Positions 22,916 through 31,025 of a DNA stretch of 33,941 nt are shown here, one piece after another; the stretch's first letter is position 1, and the number at the start of each line of letters is the position of its first letter. The notes beneath the pieces were generated by a model. It made no database searches. It worked only from the letters and a program-made list of their open reading frames with translations, and had not been told where the DNA came from. Both the position numbers and the translations under genes were made by a program. The DNA comes from Bacteroidota bacterium. Its GTDB lineage: Bacteria; Bacteroidota; Bacteroidia; Chitinophagales; Chitinophagaceae. The stretch is taken from the NCBI GenBank assembly GCA_026391455.1, contig JAPLEH010000034.1, positions 1 through 33,941 of the forward strand, in the 5' to 3' direction.

Positions 22916-23782
22916 TTAGAGCCTGCTGTTATACAAAGCCAGTATCTCAGAGGCGGTTAATGCTTTGCCATATAATCTGAACTGGTCCATAGAACCAGAA
23001 TATGAGTGAATCCAGGCGTCAGTTGGTCCGTTCACACCGGAAACGTGCTTGTTCCATCCACCCAATACGAAATTGGAAACATTGGTGAACTTCAATGGAC
23101 CGAGTCCGATATTGTTTGCTGTACCGGTATATGTTTTAGGTACGCCGTCCACATACGCTGTTACGATTGAAGTGGTCTCGTCATAAACAAATGCGAGATG
23201 ATGCCAGTTGCCGTCCAATACATTGGGCAATCTGTTCACACCACGAAACTCCACCCAACGATCTTTGAGAGCGAAGGTGCAGGCCATTTGGGAAGCAGTA
23301 CTGTTGTCGGCATTGGGTCCGCTTTTTTCCACCAGCAGGAACATAGCGCTGGCGTGCCAATAGTCGGATGAAGGAAGTGAAAAGTGAAACTCGGGTTCAC
23401 CATCTGTTTGTGGTGAGTTTTTCAGCCAATATGCTACTGTTACGCTGTTGTATTTAGCAAAGTCGTTGGCAGATGGGTATTTGATCGCTTTGTCTTTGGT
23501 AGATACACCCTGAACACCTTTTCCGGATACACCGGTAATGGTGGTAAAGGGATTGGAGGCGGCAAAGTTGGCACGTACGCTATCCACGGCGTTCATCAAC
23601 GGGTTAGTAGTGGTGCCATCGAATGCGGCATAAAACTTCAGCGGCCCGCCGGGGTAAAGAGGAAATTTAGGATCGTTGTCCTTGGGAAAATTTCCCAATG
23701 CCGGACGATCCATTTTCTGGCAACTGGCTGCAAAAAGTATCAATGCGGCTGACACAATGCATAGTTGGAGTTTATTTCTCAT
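22916..23782 (-). CDS. LamG-like (concanavalin A-fold) lipoprotein, candidate surface glycan-binding protein
   Basis: A 288-residue lipoprotein (LFAASC, C21). From about residue 48 it is a LamG/concanavalin A-like jelly roll: LKFYAAFDGTTTNP, VTVAYWLKNSP, LDGNWHHLAFVYDETTSIVTAYVDG and a closing SGSMDQFRLYGKALTASEIL. Its place directly after SusD is where surface glycan-binding proteins (SGBP/SusE-like) are usually encoded, so it probably helps SusC/SusD capture glucan. It could instead be a lyase-like fold, but no catalytic residues are evident. It is separated from SusD by a 65-bp gap with a hairpin. Confidence 0.88.
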   Translation of the reverse strand: MRNKLQLCIVSAALILFAASCQKMDRPALGNFPKDNDPKFPLYPGGPLKFYAAFDGTTTNPLMNAVDSVRANFAASNPFTTITGVSGKGVQGVSTKDKAIKYPSANDFAKYNSVTVAYWLKNSPQTDGEPEFHFSLPSSDYWHASAMFLLVEKSGPNADNSTASQMACTFALKDRWVEFRGVNRLPNVLDGNWHHLAFVYDETTSIVTAYVDGVPKTYTGTANNIGLGPLKFTNVSNFVLGGWNKHVSGVNGPTDAWIHSYSGSMDQFRLYGKALTASEILALYNSRL

Positions 23783-23809
23783 TTTTTATTTTTTTATCGT
23801 TTGGTTAAG

Positions 23810-23834
23810 GTCAGCCCGAATATTCCGGGCTGAC
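23810..23834 (-). other. Intercistronic hairpin just after SusD
   Basis: GTCAGCCCG (23810-23818) pairs with CGGGCTGAC (23826-23834) around a 7-nt loop. It begins 13 bp past the SusD stop and has no T-run. Likely roles are stabilising the 3' end of the susCD message or reducing read-through. Confidence 0.55.
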
Positions 23835-23847
23835 ACTATTTATAAAA

Positions 23848-25344
23848 TTACCATTCGGGGTTTTGTACCAATATACCACCAGATCGATCGATAGCCGGTT
23901 GGGGAATGGGATAGAAACGGCATTTGTTCTGATAGCCCAGGGGACCTAATACAGTTACCGCATCATTCCATCTTACGAGGTCGAAGAAACGCTCTCCTTC
24001 AAGACCCAGTTCAGCTCTTCTTTCTTTTTTGATATCAGCACGCAGTTGTGCCTGTGTGGTGTAAGTAAGCGCAGGCATACTCACACGGGCACGTACCTGA
24101 TTTACATAAGTTACCGCTTGAGAACCGCTTCCGGTTTCGTTCAAACATTCTGCAGCCATCAGTAATACATCAGCATAACGAATTACACGCTGGTTGATCC
24201 AGTAAGCACCATCCAGGTATCCGGTAGAAGCGCGAACAGCCGGGTCTGCGTATACTTTTTTATTCCAGTAAGGTTGTACCAGTGTAGCGGGCAGCGTACC
24301 ACCGTATCCACCGGTAGCAGGATCATCCGACTGACCGGTAAACAATACAGTAGAACCTTTGCGCACATCACCAGCATCGAATGAATTTACGAATGCGGCT
24401 GTAGGTGTGTTCCATCCCCAACCCAGATTCCAACCGGTAGAGCTGGCAGCACGCACACCCTGACAGGTACCATACCAGGAACCATAGTCATCCGTACGAT
24501 TCTTACCTACATAGTTCTGCCATTCCAGGATAGACTCGCTGCTGTTTTCACCAGCATCTTTAAATATGCCATAGTAGCTGGAGAACAGTGAGTATTTGCC
24601 TGAAGCGATTACCTGCTGTAACAAACCAAGCGCTGAAGACCAGTTGCTGCGGAACAAGTAGGTTTTTGCCCACAGTGCTTTTGCAGCACCGTTCGTAAGA
24701 CGACCGGGATATTGAGAACCCCACTCAGTCGGAAGGTTAGCAGCGGCGTATTGCAGGTCAGCATCAATGAGTGCATAGATCTGTGCTGCGGGAGCCTTGG
24801 GCACGTTTGCCTGTGATGGATTATACAGACGGAAATCAATCTTAGGCACATCACCGAATGTACGTACGAGGTCAAAATAAGAGAACGCACGGAAGAAACG
24901 GGCTTCCGCAATATTTACTTTGTCATTCACAGAGGTCAGGTTCAGCGAGTCTGCAGTTTGCAGCGCTGTATTGGTCAGGTGAATGAGTGCATAGTGACCA
25001 TCCCAGTAAAAGTTAGACGCCCAGAGGTCTTTTACATACTGGAAGTTATCGAAGGGGGCCACCCATTCTGCACCATCAGAAGGTTCACTTCCTTTTTGTG
25101 AATCGTCTGAACGGAAGTTGTGCATGGCCTGCCAGGGAATACCACCGAATACCTGACCATTATCATAATTCTTTATAGAACTATAGATTCCAAATACCTG
25201 GCCTTCAATTCCTCCCTGGTTCAGGTCATCCAGCGTAGCACGCAGGGGTTTCCTGTCGAGGAATTTTTTACAGCCACTCGTTAGAAACAAAAGGGGCATT
25301 GCCAGGAGCAATACGCCAAATGAAAGGGCTTTTGATGTTTTCAT
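23848..25344 (-). CDS. SusD/RagB family outer-membrane nutrient-binding lipoprotein
   Basis: A 498-residue lipoprotein (FLTSGC, C25) followed by KKFLDRKP, the usual SusD N-terminus. Features of the family are FRSDDSQKG, AEARFFRAFSYFDLVRTFGDVP (TPR-like helices that pack on SusC), and the C-terminal RYADVLLMAAECLNETG and KKERRAELGLEGERFFDLVRW. It forms the lid of the SusC transporter and binds glucan oligosaccharides. It lies 27 bp after SusC. Length is normal and nothing is broken. The ligand cannot be read from the sequence; the neighbouring enzymes suggest a beta-glucan. Confidence 0.97.
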   Translation of the reverse strand: MKTSKALSFGVLLLAMPLLFLTSGCKKFLDRKPLRATLDDLNQGGIEGQVFGIYSSIKNYDNGQVFGGIPWQAMHNFRSDDSQKGSEPSDGAEWVAPFDNFQYVKDLWASNFYWDGHYALIHLTNTALQTADSLNLTSVNDKVNIAEARFFRAFSYFDLVRTFGDVPKIDFRLYNPSQANVPKAPAAQIYALIDADLQYAAANLPTEWGSQYPGRLTNGAAKALWAKTYLFRSNWSSALGLLQQVIASGKYSLFSSYYGIFKDAGENSSESILEWQNYVGKNRTDDYGSWYGTCQGVRAASSTGWNLGWGWNTPTAAFVNSFDAGDVRKGSTVLFTGQSDDPATGGYGGTLPATLVQPYWNKKVYADPAVRASTGYLDGAYWINQRVIRYADVLLMAAECLNETGSGSQAVTYVNQVRARVSMPALTYTTQAQLRADIKKERRAELGLEGERFFDLVRWNDAVTVLGPLGYQNKCRFYPIPQPAIDRSGGILVQNPEW

Positions 25345-25371
25345 GTCTTATTGTTTATTAGTATGATATGA

Positions 25372-28300
25372 TTAAAACGTAACATTTAGTCCAAAGGTGG
25401 CCACTGAGGGAATGGCGCCGCCTGCATTATCCACTCCAAATTGGGTGGCACTTCCGCCGAACTCCGGAGAATAACCCAGATTGTTCTTAAAAGTTTTCAG
25501 GTTCTGCACATTTCCGAAAATCCGCAGGGCTTTGATCTTGGCTTTAGCCAGCATTCCGGGTTTAAAGTTATAACCAATCTGGATATTCCGGATACGGAAA
25601 TAACTACCGTCTTCGATGCTGTAAGTAGAAGCCTCGTAATTGATACGGTGGTCCTGACCCAGGATCGGATCCCAGTTGGAGGTGCCTTCGCCACGCCATC
25701 TGTTGATCTTGAAGGCCGGATAATTCACCCGCTGGAAGGGAGATTCGGTAGCACCCCAGGTACGGAATATCTCATTGCCATATACACCACCCAAATCAAT
25801 ACCCAGGTCAAATCCTTTGTACGTCAGGTTGATGGATCCACCATAGGTGAAATCAGGGGTGGGGTTGCCGATAACAGTTCTGTCGGCGGTATTGATCTTA
25901 CCATCACCGTTCAGGTCTTTGTATTTCAGGTCGCCGGGGCCATACGCAAATTCGGTATTGATCGGAGAGGCCAGTACATCAGCATAAGACTGGTAAACGC
26001 CTTCCACAATATAGCCAAAGAAAGAACCAATGGGTGAACCTACGATAGTACGGCTGGGACCATCTGAGATTGCAAAATCTTTAGTGGCCAGTTCCAGTAC
26101 CTTGTTTTTGTAGGTAGTCAGGTTGGCACTTACAGTAAGGTTCAGATCCCTTGTCAGTTTCTGATTCCAACTGGTAGTGAATTCCAGACCGCTGTTTTTG
26201 ATTTTACCAATGTTAGTTAAACCAGCATTACTTCCACTCAGTGATGGAATAAGTGTCATCAGGTTATTGGTAACTTTATTGAAATAGGTGAGTTCGAAAT
26301 GCAGACGATTATCCAAAGCACTTCCTTCCACACCTATATCTGTACCTGTTACAGTTTCCCATTTCAGTTTTCGGTCTGCCAGATACTCTTCGCTAAATGC
26401 GTTGTAAATATTGTTTCCGAATATAGCTGCTGCTCCGGTACGTAAAACCGGGTAGAATGGATAATTATAACGATAGGTGTTCTGGTTACCTAACTGACCG
26501 ATAGATGCTTTCAGCTTCAGGAAATCAAATATTTTCTGATTACCCATAAAGCTTTCTTTTGTGATCTCCCAACCAGCACCAAAGGCCCAGAAATTCTGCC
26601 AGCGACTGGCCGGCGAGATTTGTGAAGAACCATCACGACGGAAAGAAGCGGTGAAGTAATACTTGTTCTGATAATTATACAATGCGCGAACCAGCATTGA
26701 CACAGTAGCTTTTTCATACTGATCAGATACCGCACGTTGCGACTGAGGATCGCCAAATGTATTGGTGATATACCAGAAACGCTCATCATCCGGAATAGGC
26801 GCTCCGGTAGCACTCTGATTCACCGACGCACCACGAAGGAATGCACCGGCATAATAAGTGGTGAAACCGGCCAGGGCATTCAGGTTATGATTGCCGAATT
26901 TCTTTTTATAATTCAGGGTGTAATCCTGCTGGAATTTACGGTAAGTGTTATCATCTTCTGTAACACGGGTAGCGCGGCTGTACAAGAATGCTGCATTAGT
27001 AGATGCATCATAGGTGTAATACAGTGGCGTGTAACGGCGGGTGTTTACTGTACTCATGTCCATATAGTAAGTAGCCCTGAAGTTGAAGTCACGCAGGAAG
27101 TTGACATCCGCATAGATGCTTGCTACACTGCGGTATTCATAGCTCTTTGTTTTGTCCCATTCGTTCTCCAGTTGCACCAGCGGGTTTACCACACCGGAGT
27201 TCTGAATGGTGGGGAGCTCGTAATACAGATTACGGTAGAAGCTATCGAGTCCGTAAGGATTCTTTACATAGAAATTTTTGGTACCTGCCGGAACGATCGG
27301 CAATACTTTACGTGCCTGATCCAGTACACCAGTAGCATCATACGGATTTTTCTGACGCATACCATTGAAGGTGAAACCTACTTTGATGTTTTTAGTCAGT
27401 TTTAGTTCATCTGTGATGGAGATCAGCATTTTCTCCAGGCGCTGATGACGGATAATACCTTCATCTGATGTATAGCCAAAGCCCAGCGTAAATTTATTTT
27501 TTTCTGAACTGGTAGCAAGGCTTACGTTATTTGCATTAAAGTGACCGGTACGGGTTACCGCATCGATCCAGTCGGTGTTACCTGTCCAGGGAGTATAGTC
27601 AAAAGGAGGAATAGATGTATTCAGGTTCAGCTTTTCTTCTTCAAACAAGGTCTTAAACTGATTGGCATCTGCCCAGGCGATTTTGTCCACCAGTTTTTTG
27701 AAACCAAAAGATGAATTTAAATTAACGATGGTCTGACCGGATTTTGCTTTCTTGGTGGTCACGAGTATTACACCCGCAGCACCGCGTACCCCGAAGATCG
27801 CCAATGAGGAAGGATCTTTCAAGATCTCGATAGACTCGATATCGTTGGGGTTGATATAATCAATATTATCATTGAAGATACCATCCACAACATACAGCGG
27901 ACTTACAGAACCAATACTGATCGTACCACGGATACGAATATCAGGCGCTGCACCGGGTGTACCATTGTTTACCACCGACAGACCAGCTACTTTACTTTGC
28001 AGGGAGGCGATGGGGTTGGTATTGGGTTTGTCGGCCACTTCTTTACCGGCCACTTTTACGATAGAACCGGTAAGGTCTCTTTTATTAGCAGTACCATAAC
28101 CGATCACCACTACCGCATCCTGAATTTTTTCAGATTGCTTCAGGGAAACGGTGAGGGTGGTCTTTCCTTTTACCGACATTTCTGTATTCTCGTAACCAAC
28201 AGAGCTGAATACGAGTACCGCATCATCCGGAACGGTGATGGAGAAATTACCATTTGCATCGGTAACGGTACCTGTGCGGGACCCTTTTACAAATACAGAT

Positions 28301-28746
28301 ACACCGGCAAGGGGTTCGCCGGTAGCCGAAGTTACTTTACCAGTGATCTTGACATCTTGTGTGGTAATAGCAGCGGCATCGGTTCCTTCTTTGATCACTA
28401 CCAGGTTGCTACCCAGTACTTTGTAGGTAACGCCGGTGTTGGCCAGTATTTTATCCAATACTTCCTGCAGGGTGGCATTTACCACATTTACAGAAATACG
28501 GGGCTTGCCTTTAATGATGTCTTCGGTAAAAAGGAAACGATAGTCACTCTTTTTTTCGATAGCAAAGAGAACTTTTTTAAGTTCAGTTTCGTTCATGTTA
28601 AGGGTGATCTTGTCCTGGGACCATCCCTTGGCGGATACCTGCAGGCAGGCAATGAGCAGCAAAGCAATCGTCAGTTTCATAATTCTGGCAATCTTTAGAT
28701 AAATCAAAGCCTTCGCAGAAACAGCAACTGTTTCGGTTTTTTTCAT
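25372..28746 (-). CDS. SusC/RagA family TonB-dependent transporter with STN domain
   Basis: A 1124-residue outer-membrane transporter. After an extended N-terminus (hydrophobic 24-38, cleavage near VSAKG) come an STN domain (about 55-118, LNMNETELKKVLFAIEKK), a carboxypeptidase-regulatory-like domain (about 132-205, GKVTSATGEPLAGVSVFVKG) and the plug domain (about 215-345, VVVIGYGTANKRDLTGSI, SPLYVVDGIF). The beta-barrel ends in the usual aromatic VTF. The STN domain is the part that signals to a FecR anti-sigma factor, and a FecR/ECF-sigma pair lies just upstream, so substrate uptake probably induces the locus. The 157 bp before the start hold no clear TAnnTTTG match, which suits an ECF-dependent promoter. 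Confidence 0.97.
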   Translation of the reverse strand: MKKTETVAVSAKALIYLKIARIMKLTIALLLIACLQVSAKGWSQDKITLNMNETELKKVLFAIEKKSDYRFLFTEDIIKGKPRISVNVVNATLQEVLDKILANTGVTYKVLGSNLVVIKEGTDAAAITTQDVKITGKVTSATGEPLAGVSVFVKGSRTGTVTDANGNFSITVPDDAVLVFSSVGYENTEMSVKGKTTLTVSLKQSEKIQDAVVVIGYGTANKRDLTGSIVKVAGKEVADKPNTNPIASLQSKVAGLSVVNNGTPGAAPDIRIRGTISIGSVSPLYVVDGIFNDNIDYINPNDIESIEILKDPSSLAIFGVRGAAGVILVTTKKAKSGQTIVNLNSSFGFKKLVDKIAWADANQFKTLFEEEKLNLNTSIPPFDYTPWTGNTDWIDAVTRTGHFNANNVSLATSSEKNKFTLGFGYTSDEGIIRHQRLEKMLISITDELKLTKNIKVGFTFNGMRQKNPYDATGVLDQARKVLPIVPAGTKNFYVKNPYGLDSFYRNLYYELPTIQNSGVVNPLVQLENEWDKTKSYEYRSVASIYADVNFLRDFNFRATYYMDMSTVNTRRYTPLYYTYDASTNAAFLYSRATRVTEDDNTYRKFQQDYTLNYKKKFGNHNLNALAGFTTYYAGAFLRGASVNQSATGAPIPDDERFWYITNTFGDPQSQRAVSDQYEKATVSMLVRALYNYQNKYYFTASFRRDGSSQISPASRWQNFWAFGAGWEITKESFMGNQKIFDFLKLKASIGQLGNQNTYRYNYPFYPVLRTGAAAIFGNNIYNAFSEEYLADRKLKWETVTGTDIGVEGSALDNRLHFELTYFNKVTNNLMTLIPSLSGSNAGLTNIGKIKNSGLEFTTSWNQKLTRDLNLTVSANLTTYKNKVLELATKDFAISDGPSRTIVGSPIGSFFGYIVEGVYQSYADVLASPINTEFAYGPGDLKYKDLNGDGKINTADRTVIGNPTPDFTYGGSINLTYKGFDLGIDLGGVYGNEIFRTWGATESPFQRVNYPAFKINRWRGEGTSNWDPILGQDHRINYEASTYSIEDGSYFRIRNIQIGYNFKPGMLAKAKIKALRIFGNVQNLKTFKNNLGYSPEFGGSATQFGVDNAGGAIPSVATFGLNVTF

Positions 28747-28903
28747 AATTTTCGTTTGAAGGGTTAATAATGCAGTCCTTCATGGGATCTGCGTTCAGCG
28801 TGTTAACCAGGCGGGGGTCCGTTGCACCGGATTTCCCGCTTTTTTTATCAAAACCCGTTTGTTTAAGAGGTGTTGTTTTTAGTCATGGTCATAAGCATAA
28901 GCG

Positions 28904-30028
28904 TTAGCGGTGAATAATTATGTTGTTTCCGTTTTGGTCGTATTTAAAAGAAAGAGGAAGCGATAACCGCAGTGCTTCCAGCGCCTGCTGAATAGTTTCC
29001 TTTTCAAAAATGCCATTCAGGCGTGCCTGTCGCAGTACAGGGTCATTGATCTCGATATTTACATCATACCATCTTTCCATCCGCACGGCCAGGTCTGCAA
29101 AAGATTCGTCCCTGAATACTAATTTGTTATTGATCCACTGTGTTTCCGCTACGGTACTGTCGGCCACATTGTATTTTAACTTGTTGATCGATACCATCGG
29201 TGCTACGGCCGCTGTGGCAGGAACAGCTTTTACTGTACTCGGCTTTACATTTTCTGTTTGTAATGCCTGATTGTTTTCCACGATCAGTTTTTCGCTGGGC
29301 GACAGAATGATTTTATCGTTGGGCCTGTTCTTTATCGTTACTTCGATCGATCCGTGAATCAGGCTAGTTTCCGTTTGTTTGTCTTCCGGGTAGGCTCTTA
29401 CGTTGAATGAGGTGCCCAGTACTTTAATATTGATACTGGAGGTATGAATGATGAATGGTTTTTCCTTGTTTTTGGTTACGTCGAAAAAACCTTCCCCTGT
29501 AAGGTACACTTCTCTGATGTCTTTTCCGAAATCTTTGGTATAGCTGATCTTGCTGCCCGCATTGAGCCATACGGTGGAGCCATCCGGCAGCTTCACCATG
29601 GATTTGGAACCGGGGCGGGTAGATACTTCGTTGATATTGCCGGCAACAGCGTCTTTATCGGTACCGGAACCACGGCTGATACGGTTGAATAATAAAAGCC
29701 CTGCGGAGATGGCCAAAACGGCGGCAGCAGCCCAATACCATTTACGGCGGGAAGGCGTTTCCATGTCGATCAGCCGGTCATTGGCCGGGTTATCCCCAAA
29801 AGGGATATTCAATTCGTTCATCCGGTGGAGGTGGAGCAGGTAGGCATCTTCTTCCTGCATCTGGTCGGTAACGGGCGGGTTGTGCTTCCAGAGATCTTCG
29901 AGATTTTGAATAGAATACTGCCATTCAGGGTGTTGCTGAACCAGTAGCTGCAGCTCTTCCAGGTCTTCGGCGCTAGCCTCCCCGGAAAGCTTTTTCGAAA
30001 AAAGTATCCAAAATTTCTCCTGGCTCAT
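28904..30028 (-). CDS. FecR family anti-sigma factor
   Basis: A 374-residue membrane protein from the ATG at 30028 (MSQEKFWIL); the frame runs 12 codons further up to a GTG at 30064, but the downstream ATG gives the usual FecR N-terminus. The cytoplasmic anti-sigma part is residues 1-95, one transmembrane helix lies at about 97-115, the periplasmic FecR domain at about 140-235 (GSKSMVKLPDGSTVWLNAGS, YLTGEGFFDVTKN) and a DUF4974-type C-terminal domain at about 305-370. It receives the signal from the STN domain of SusC and releases the sigma factor encoded upstream. The stop is 157 bp before the SusC start. Confidence 0.95.
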   Translation of the reverse strand: MSQEKFWILFSKKLSGEASAEDLEELQLLVQQHPEWQYSIQNLEDLWKHNPPVTDQMQEEDAYLLHLHRMNELNIPFGDNPANDRLIDMETPSRRKWYWAAAAVLAISAGLLLFNRISRGSGTDKDAVAGNINEVSTRPGSKSMVKLPDGSTVWLNAGSKISYTKDFGKDIREVYLTGEGFFDVTKNKEKPFIIHTSSINIKVLGTSFNVRAYPEDKQTETSLIHGSIEVTIKNRPNDKIILSPSEKLIVENNQALQTENVKPSTVKAVPATAAVAPMVSINKLKYNVADSTVAETQWINNKLVFRDESFADLAVRMERWYDVNIEINDPVLRQARLNGIFEKETIQQALEALRLSLPLSFKYDQNGNNIIIHR

Positions 30029-30097
30029 GAATGGCAAGTTGGTGATCGTACCTGTGTAGGACACGCAAAACAGATATTTACCCCTAAATTTTTTTAA

Positions 30098-30688
30098 CTA
30101 TTTTTTATTAGACGTTGGAATTCTATTTAATTCTTTGATTTCCAAGTGCATACATTTACCCAGCCGACGCAGGGCAATAGCCATTTGGGCCTCTACCGTC
30201 TTTACAGAAAGCTGTAATAATTCGGCGGCTTCCCGGTATTTCAATCCATCTTCTTTGATCAGTTTGAAGATAATGCGGCACCGGGGGGGCAGGTCGTTGA
30301 TGGCCTTCCGGATTTTTCGGATCATTTCTTCGGTCATCATCAGTTGCTCGGGATCGAAATAGATGCTGTTGAGTTGTACCAGCCATTCTTCGGAGGACTG
30401 GCTCACCTGTTTTTTTTGTTTGCTCAGGCGGTTCAGTGCCAGATTTTTAACGGCGGTATAGAAATAAAGCAACGGTGTTTCGATGGAGGTAAGCTGGTCT
30501 CTTTTTTCCCAGATGCGGATGAATACATCGGACACGAGTTCTTCGGCTTCTTCGTTTGATTTGAGGATGGAATAGGCAAATTGTTTGAGCCGGCTGTGCA
30601 GCAGAACAAAAAGTTCCTTGTACGCAGCCTGGTCTGCATTCAGCGCGATAGCGCTAAGCAATCGTTTTATATGCTCGTTCCGGTGCAT
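30098..30688 (-). CDS. ECF-type RNA polymerase sigma-70 factor
   Basis: A 196-residue ECF sigma factor. Region 2 spans about 20-90 (ELFVLLHSRLKQFAYSILK, EAEELVSDVFIRIWEKRD) and region 4 about 128-185 (LPPRCRIIFKLIKEDGLKY, EAAELLQLSVKTVEAQM). It precedes FecR by 69 bp and should drive transcription from the SusC promoter once FecR lets it go. A TAAATTTG element 31 bp before the ATG suggests that the sigma gene itself uses the housekeeping sigma factor. The last residues (NRIPTSNKK) are a variable tail. Confidence 0.95.
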   Translation of the reverse strand: MHRNEHIKRLLSAIALNADQAAYKELFVLLHSRLKQFAYSILKSNEEAEELVSDVFIRIWEKRDQLTSIETPLLYFYTAVKNLALNRLSKQKKQVSQSSEEWLVQLNSIYFDPEQLMMTEEMIRKIRKAINDLPPRCRIIFKLIKEDGLKYREAAELLQLSVKTVEAQMAIALRRLGKCMHLEIKELNRIPTSNKK

Positions 30689-30718
30689 TTGGCCTCAACC
30701 GTGTAAATCTAAGAAATT

Positions 30719-30726
30719 CAAATTTA
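30719..30726 (-). promoter_or_regulatory. -7 element TAAATTTG for the sigma factor gene
   Basis: The minus strand reads TAAATTTG, matching TAnnTTTG, 31 bp before the sigma ATG. It lies back to back with the tRNA promoter in a 92-bp divergent intergenic region. Confidence 0.5.
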
Positions 30727-30756
30727 TATTTTTAGGATTAATACCCGGCTTTTTTT

Positions 30757-30764
30757 TATTTTTG
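30757..30764 (+). promoter_or_regulatory. -7 element TATTTTTG for the tRNA gene
   Basis: It matches TAnnTTTG and ends 16 bp before the first tRNA base, leaving a short 5' leader after the expected start point. No perfect -33 TTTG is seen. Confidence 0.55.
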
Positions 30765-30780
30765 CAGCCGCTTTAGCGCA

Positions 30781-30854
30781 GGACCCTTAGCTCAGTTGGT
30801 TAGAGCACCTGACTCATAATCAGGGGGTCGCAGGATCGTGCCCTGCAGGGTCCA
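30781..30854 (+). tRNA. tRNA with CAT anticodon, probably tRNA-Ile2 (lysidine type); Met possible
   Basis: It is a 74-nt cloverleaf: acceptor GGACCCT/AGGGTCC (7 bp), D-stem GCTC/GAGC, anticodon stem CCTGA/TCAGG with loop CTCATAA, T-stem GCAGG/CCTGC, and discriminator A. No CCA is encoded. The anticodon is CAT. The acceptor stem and GGACCCTTAGCTC start resemble bacterial Ile2 tRNAs, whose C34 is modified to lysidine to read AUA, more than elongator tRNA-Met. The T-loop ATCGTGC is unusual: A54 and T58 replace the normal T54 and A58. Confidence 0.93.
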
Positions 30855-30866
30855 CAGGTAAGAAAA

Positions 30867-30900
30867 GGGTTTCAGCCGGAGAGGGTTGGAGCCCTTTTTT
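30867..30900 (+). terminator. Rho-independent terminator of the tRNA
   Basis: GGGTTTCAGCC (30867-30877) pairs with GGTTGGAGCCC (30884-30894) over 11 positions, using some G-T pairs, with a 6-nt loop, followed by six T residues. It starts 12 bp after the tRNA end. Confidence 0.85.
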
Positions 30901-31025
30901 CATTTACTTAAAATGGACTTATGGGGTATTACTTACACCCAAACCATAAACCATCGCAGCGGTTTGGATAAAAGCGCTGTGCCAGGCGGATAAAATTTAA
31001 AGGGGAAAAGGTGGGAAGGATAATT

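Noticed and set aside
26737-28698. Long plus-strand frames (26737-27405 and 27997-28698) opposite SusC
   Set aside because: They are antisense to a clear, full-length TonB-dependent transporter, and their translations show no recognisable domain.
30029-30064. GTG start for the FecR gene
   Set aside because: The ATG at 30028 begins the typical FecR N-terminus; the extra 12 residues have no family support.
30939-30967. Inverted repeat CCAAACC/GGTTTGG as a terminator of the phospholipase D gene
   Set aside because: The stem is only 7 bp with a 15-nt loop and no T-run.
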